In this document: positions 6,363 through 7,174 of the stretch, piece by piece
How positions within the stretch are numbered: position 1 is the first letter of the stretch
Layout: each line of letters starts with the position of its first letter
Source of the DNA: Phycisphaerales bacterium
GTDB taxonomy: Bacteria; Planctomycetota; Phycisphaerae; Phycisphaerales; SM1A02
Length of the DNA stretch: 7,174 nt
NCBI GenBank assembly: GCA_003520025.1
Contig: DOVP01000302.1
Span: forward strand, 1,983-9,156
Reading direction: 5' to 3'
Notes under the pieces: generated by a model
The model's input: only the letters and a program-made list of their open reading frames with translations
Database searches by the model: none
What the model was told of the DNA's origin: nothing
Position numbers and translations under genes: made by a program

Positions 6363-7174
6363 ACAACTTTCTTTGGGGTGTCTTCCCGTACATCTGCATC
6401 GTGCTCTTCTTCGTGGTGCCCGTCGTCAGGATGGTGTTCCGTCCGTACTCGTGGAGCACGAGGGCCAGCGGCATGTTCGGCCGGCGACTGCTCGGCGGCG
6501 CCTCGACCTTGTTCCACTGGGGTCTGGTGCTGCTGCTGACAGGTCACCTCTTTGGCCTCTTTGGAGGACTGATCGGCTCCGAGTCCTCAGTGGTGGTCTT
6601 CTACTGGCTCGGCATTGTCGGTGGCTTCATGGTGCTGGTCGGTTCAATTCTCATGCTGTGGCGTCGCATGACCAATGCCGAGGTCGCCGCCATGAGCCAG
6701 TTCGAGGATTACGCGATCCACTTCTTCCTGATCGCAATCGTGGCACTGGCTCTCTTCCAGGTGCTGACCCATCGGATCTTCGGTATCGCCTACACGGCCT
6801 CCGCCTGGTCGGCAAGCCTCTGGACGTTGCACCCCCAGCCAGAACTCATGGAGTCGGCGAGCGTGCTCACCAAGTGGCACGTATTCCTAGCGCTCTGCTT
6901 CTTCGCCTACTTCCCGTTCACCAAACTCGTCCACTTCTGGACCTTCCCGGTGAACTACTTCGTGCGTCCCTATCAGTCCATGCGAACCCAGAAGTACCGC
7001 TTCCAGCGGCACTGGGAGTTCGCCTTCCGGAGCGACAAGTCGTGGCTCTTCTATGGACTCTGTCTCGTCGCAGTCGGCTGGATTGTTGCCGCATCGCTGC
7101 TCGGGCAGCCTCGGATGGCTGGTGCCGACACGCCCACGCTGGAATTGGTAAACAAGAATTCCGGCATGATTGAA
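6359..7174 (+). CDS. narI: Respiratory nitrate reductase gamma subunit NarI (diheme cytochrome b), 3' end outside window
   Basis: Membrane anchor and quinol-oxidising subunit of nitrate reductase. All 272 codons to the window edge are open, with no stop. The start is ATG 6359 (MNNFLWGVFPYICIVLFF), in an ATGA overlap with the preceding gene. Hydrophobic helices lie at about 8-27, 50-68, 78-100, 118-137 and 174-193. Heme ligands match E. coli spacing exactly: His53 and His63 in helix 2 (FHWGLVLLLTGH), His174 and His192 in helix 5 (WHVFLALCFFAYFPFTKLVH). By analogy His63/His174 bind the distal heme and His53/His192 the proximal one. Two differences stand out. The segment after His63 has no lysine or arginine until Arg102, so E. 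coli Lys86 of the quinol site has no counterpart. The chain also does not end at about residue 212 as the 225-residue E. coli protein would, but continues with a sixth helix (about 229-248) and a polar stretch that leaves the window. A plus-strand frame at 6373-7173 is a shadow of this gene. Confidence 0.93.
   Translation, partial: MNNFLWGVFPYICIVLFFVVPVVRMVFRPYSWSTRASGMFGRRLLGGASTLFHWGLVLLLTGHLFGLFGGLIGSESSVVVFYWLGIVGGFMVLVGSILMLWRRMTNAEVAAMSQFEDYAIHFFLIAIVALALFQVLTHRIFGIAYTASAWSASLWTLHPQPELMESASVLTKWHVFLALCFFAYFPFTKLVHFWTFPVNYFVRPYQSMRTQKYRFQRHWEFAFRSDKSWLFYGLCLVAVGWIVAASLLGQPRMAGADTPTLELVNKNSGMIE

Noticed and set aside
6373..7173. A 266-codon plus-strand open frame over the narI region
   Set aside because: Its translation is Arg/Pro/Leu-rich without membrane helices. 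The frame starting at 6359 gives a clear NarI with all four heme histidines, so this is a shadow.

Overview
The window is almost entirely one tightly packed plus-strand operon for a membrane-bound nitrate reductase of the NarGHI type: narG (alpha, molybdenum/FS0 subunit), narH (beta, four Fe-S clusters), narJ (assembly chaperone), an unrecognised small membrane protein, and narI (gamma, diheme cytochrome b), which runs off the right edge. The first 36 bases probably hold the last codons of another gene whose stop overlaps the narG start (ATGA). No tRNA, rRNA, mobile element, CRISPR array or terminator is visible, and there is no gene-free stretch longer than about 40 bases.

The enzyme looks intact. 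NarG keeps the FS0 ligands (His35, Cys39, Cys43, Cys78) and the aspartate that ligates Mo (Asp208). NarH keeps all fifteen cluster cysteines and the Trp227 that marks a [3Fe-4S] site. NarI keeps the two histidine pairs for the two b hemes. By family knowledge, electrons would flow between the quinone pool and NarI, then through NarH to the Mo-bisMGD site of NarG on the cytoplasmic face; NarJ would deliver and mature NarGH. Sequence alone does not prove the direction (nitrate reduction or nitrite oxidation), because Nitrobacter-type NxrAB belongs to the same clade. The ordinary GHJI layout makes respiratory nitrate reduction the default.

The unusual parts are at the 3' end. A 115-codon gene for a single-pass membrane protein with an Ala/Pro/Ser/Thr-rich tail sits between narJ and narI, joined to both by ATGA overlaps. 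NarI itself departs from the E. coli form: the lysine that contributes to the quinol site has no counterpart, and the protein continues past the normal C-terminus with an extra hydrophobic helix that would carry the following domain across the membrane. In NarG one pterin-contacting histidine of E. coli is an asparagine.

The organism cannot be fixed from this window. It is a bacterium with moderately high G+C (by eye), Shine-Dalgarno-led genes and start/stop overlaps. The proteins are clearly NarGHJI family but not close to the enterobacterial versions. A planctomycete or another environmental denitrifier is possible, but that is a guess.
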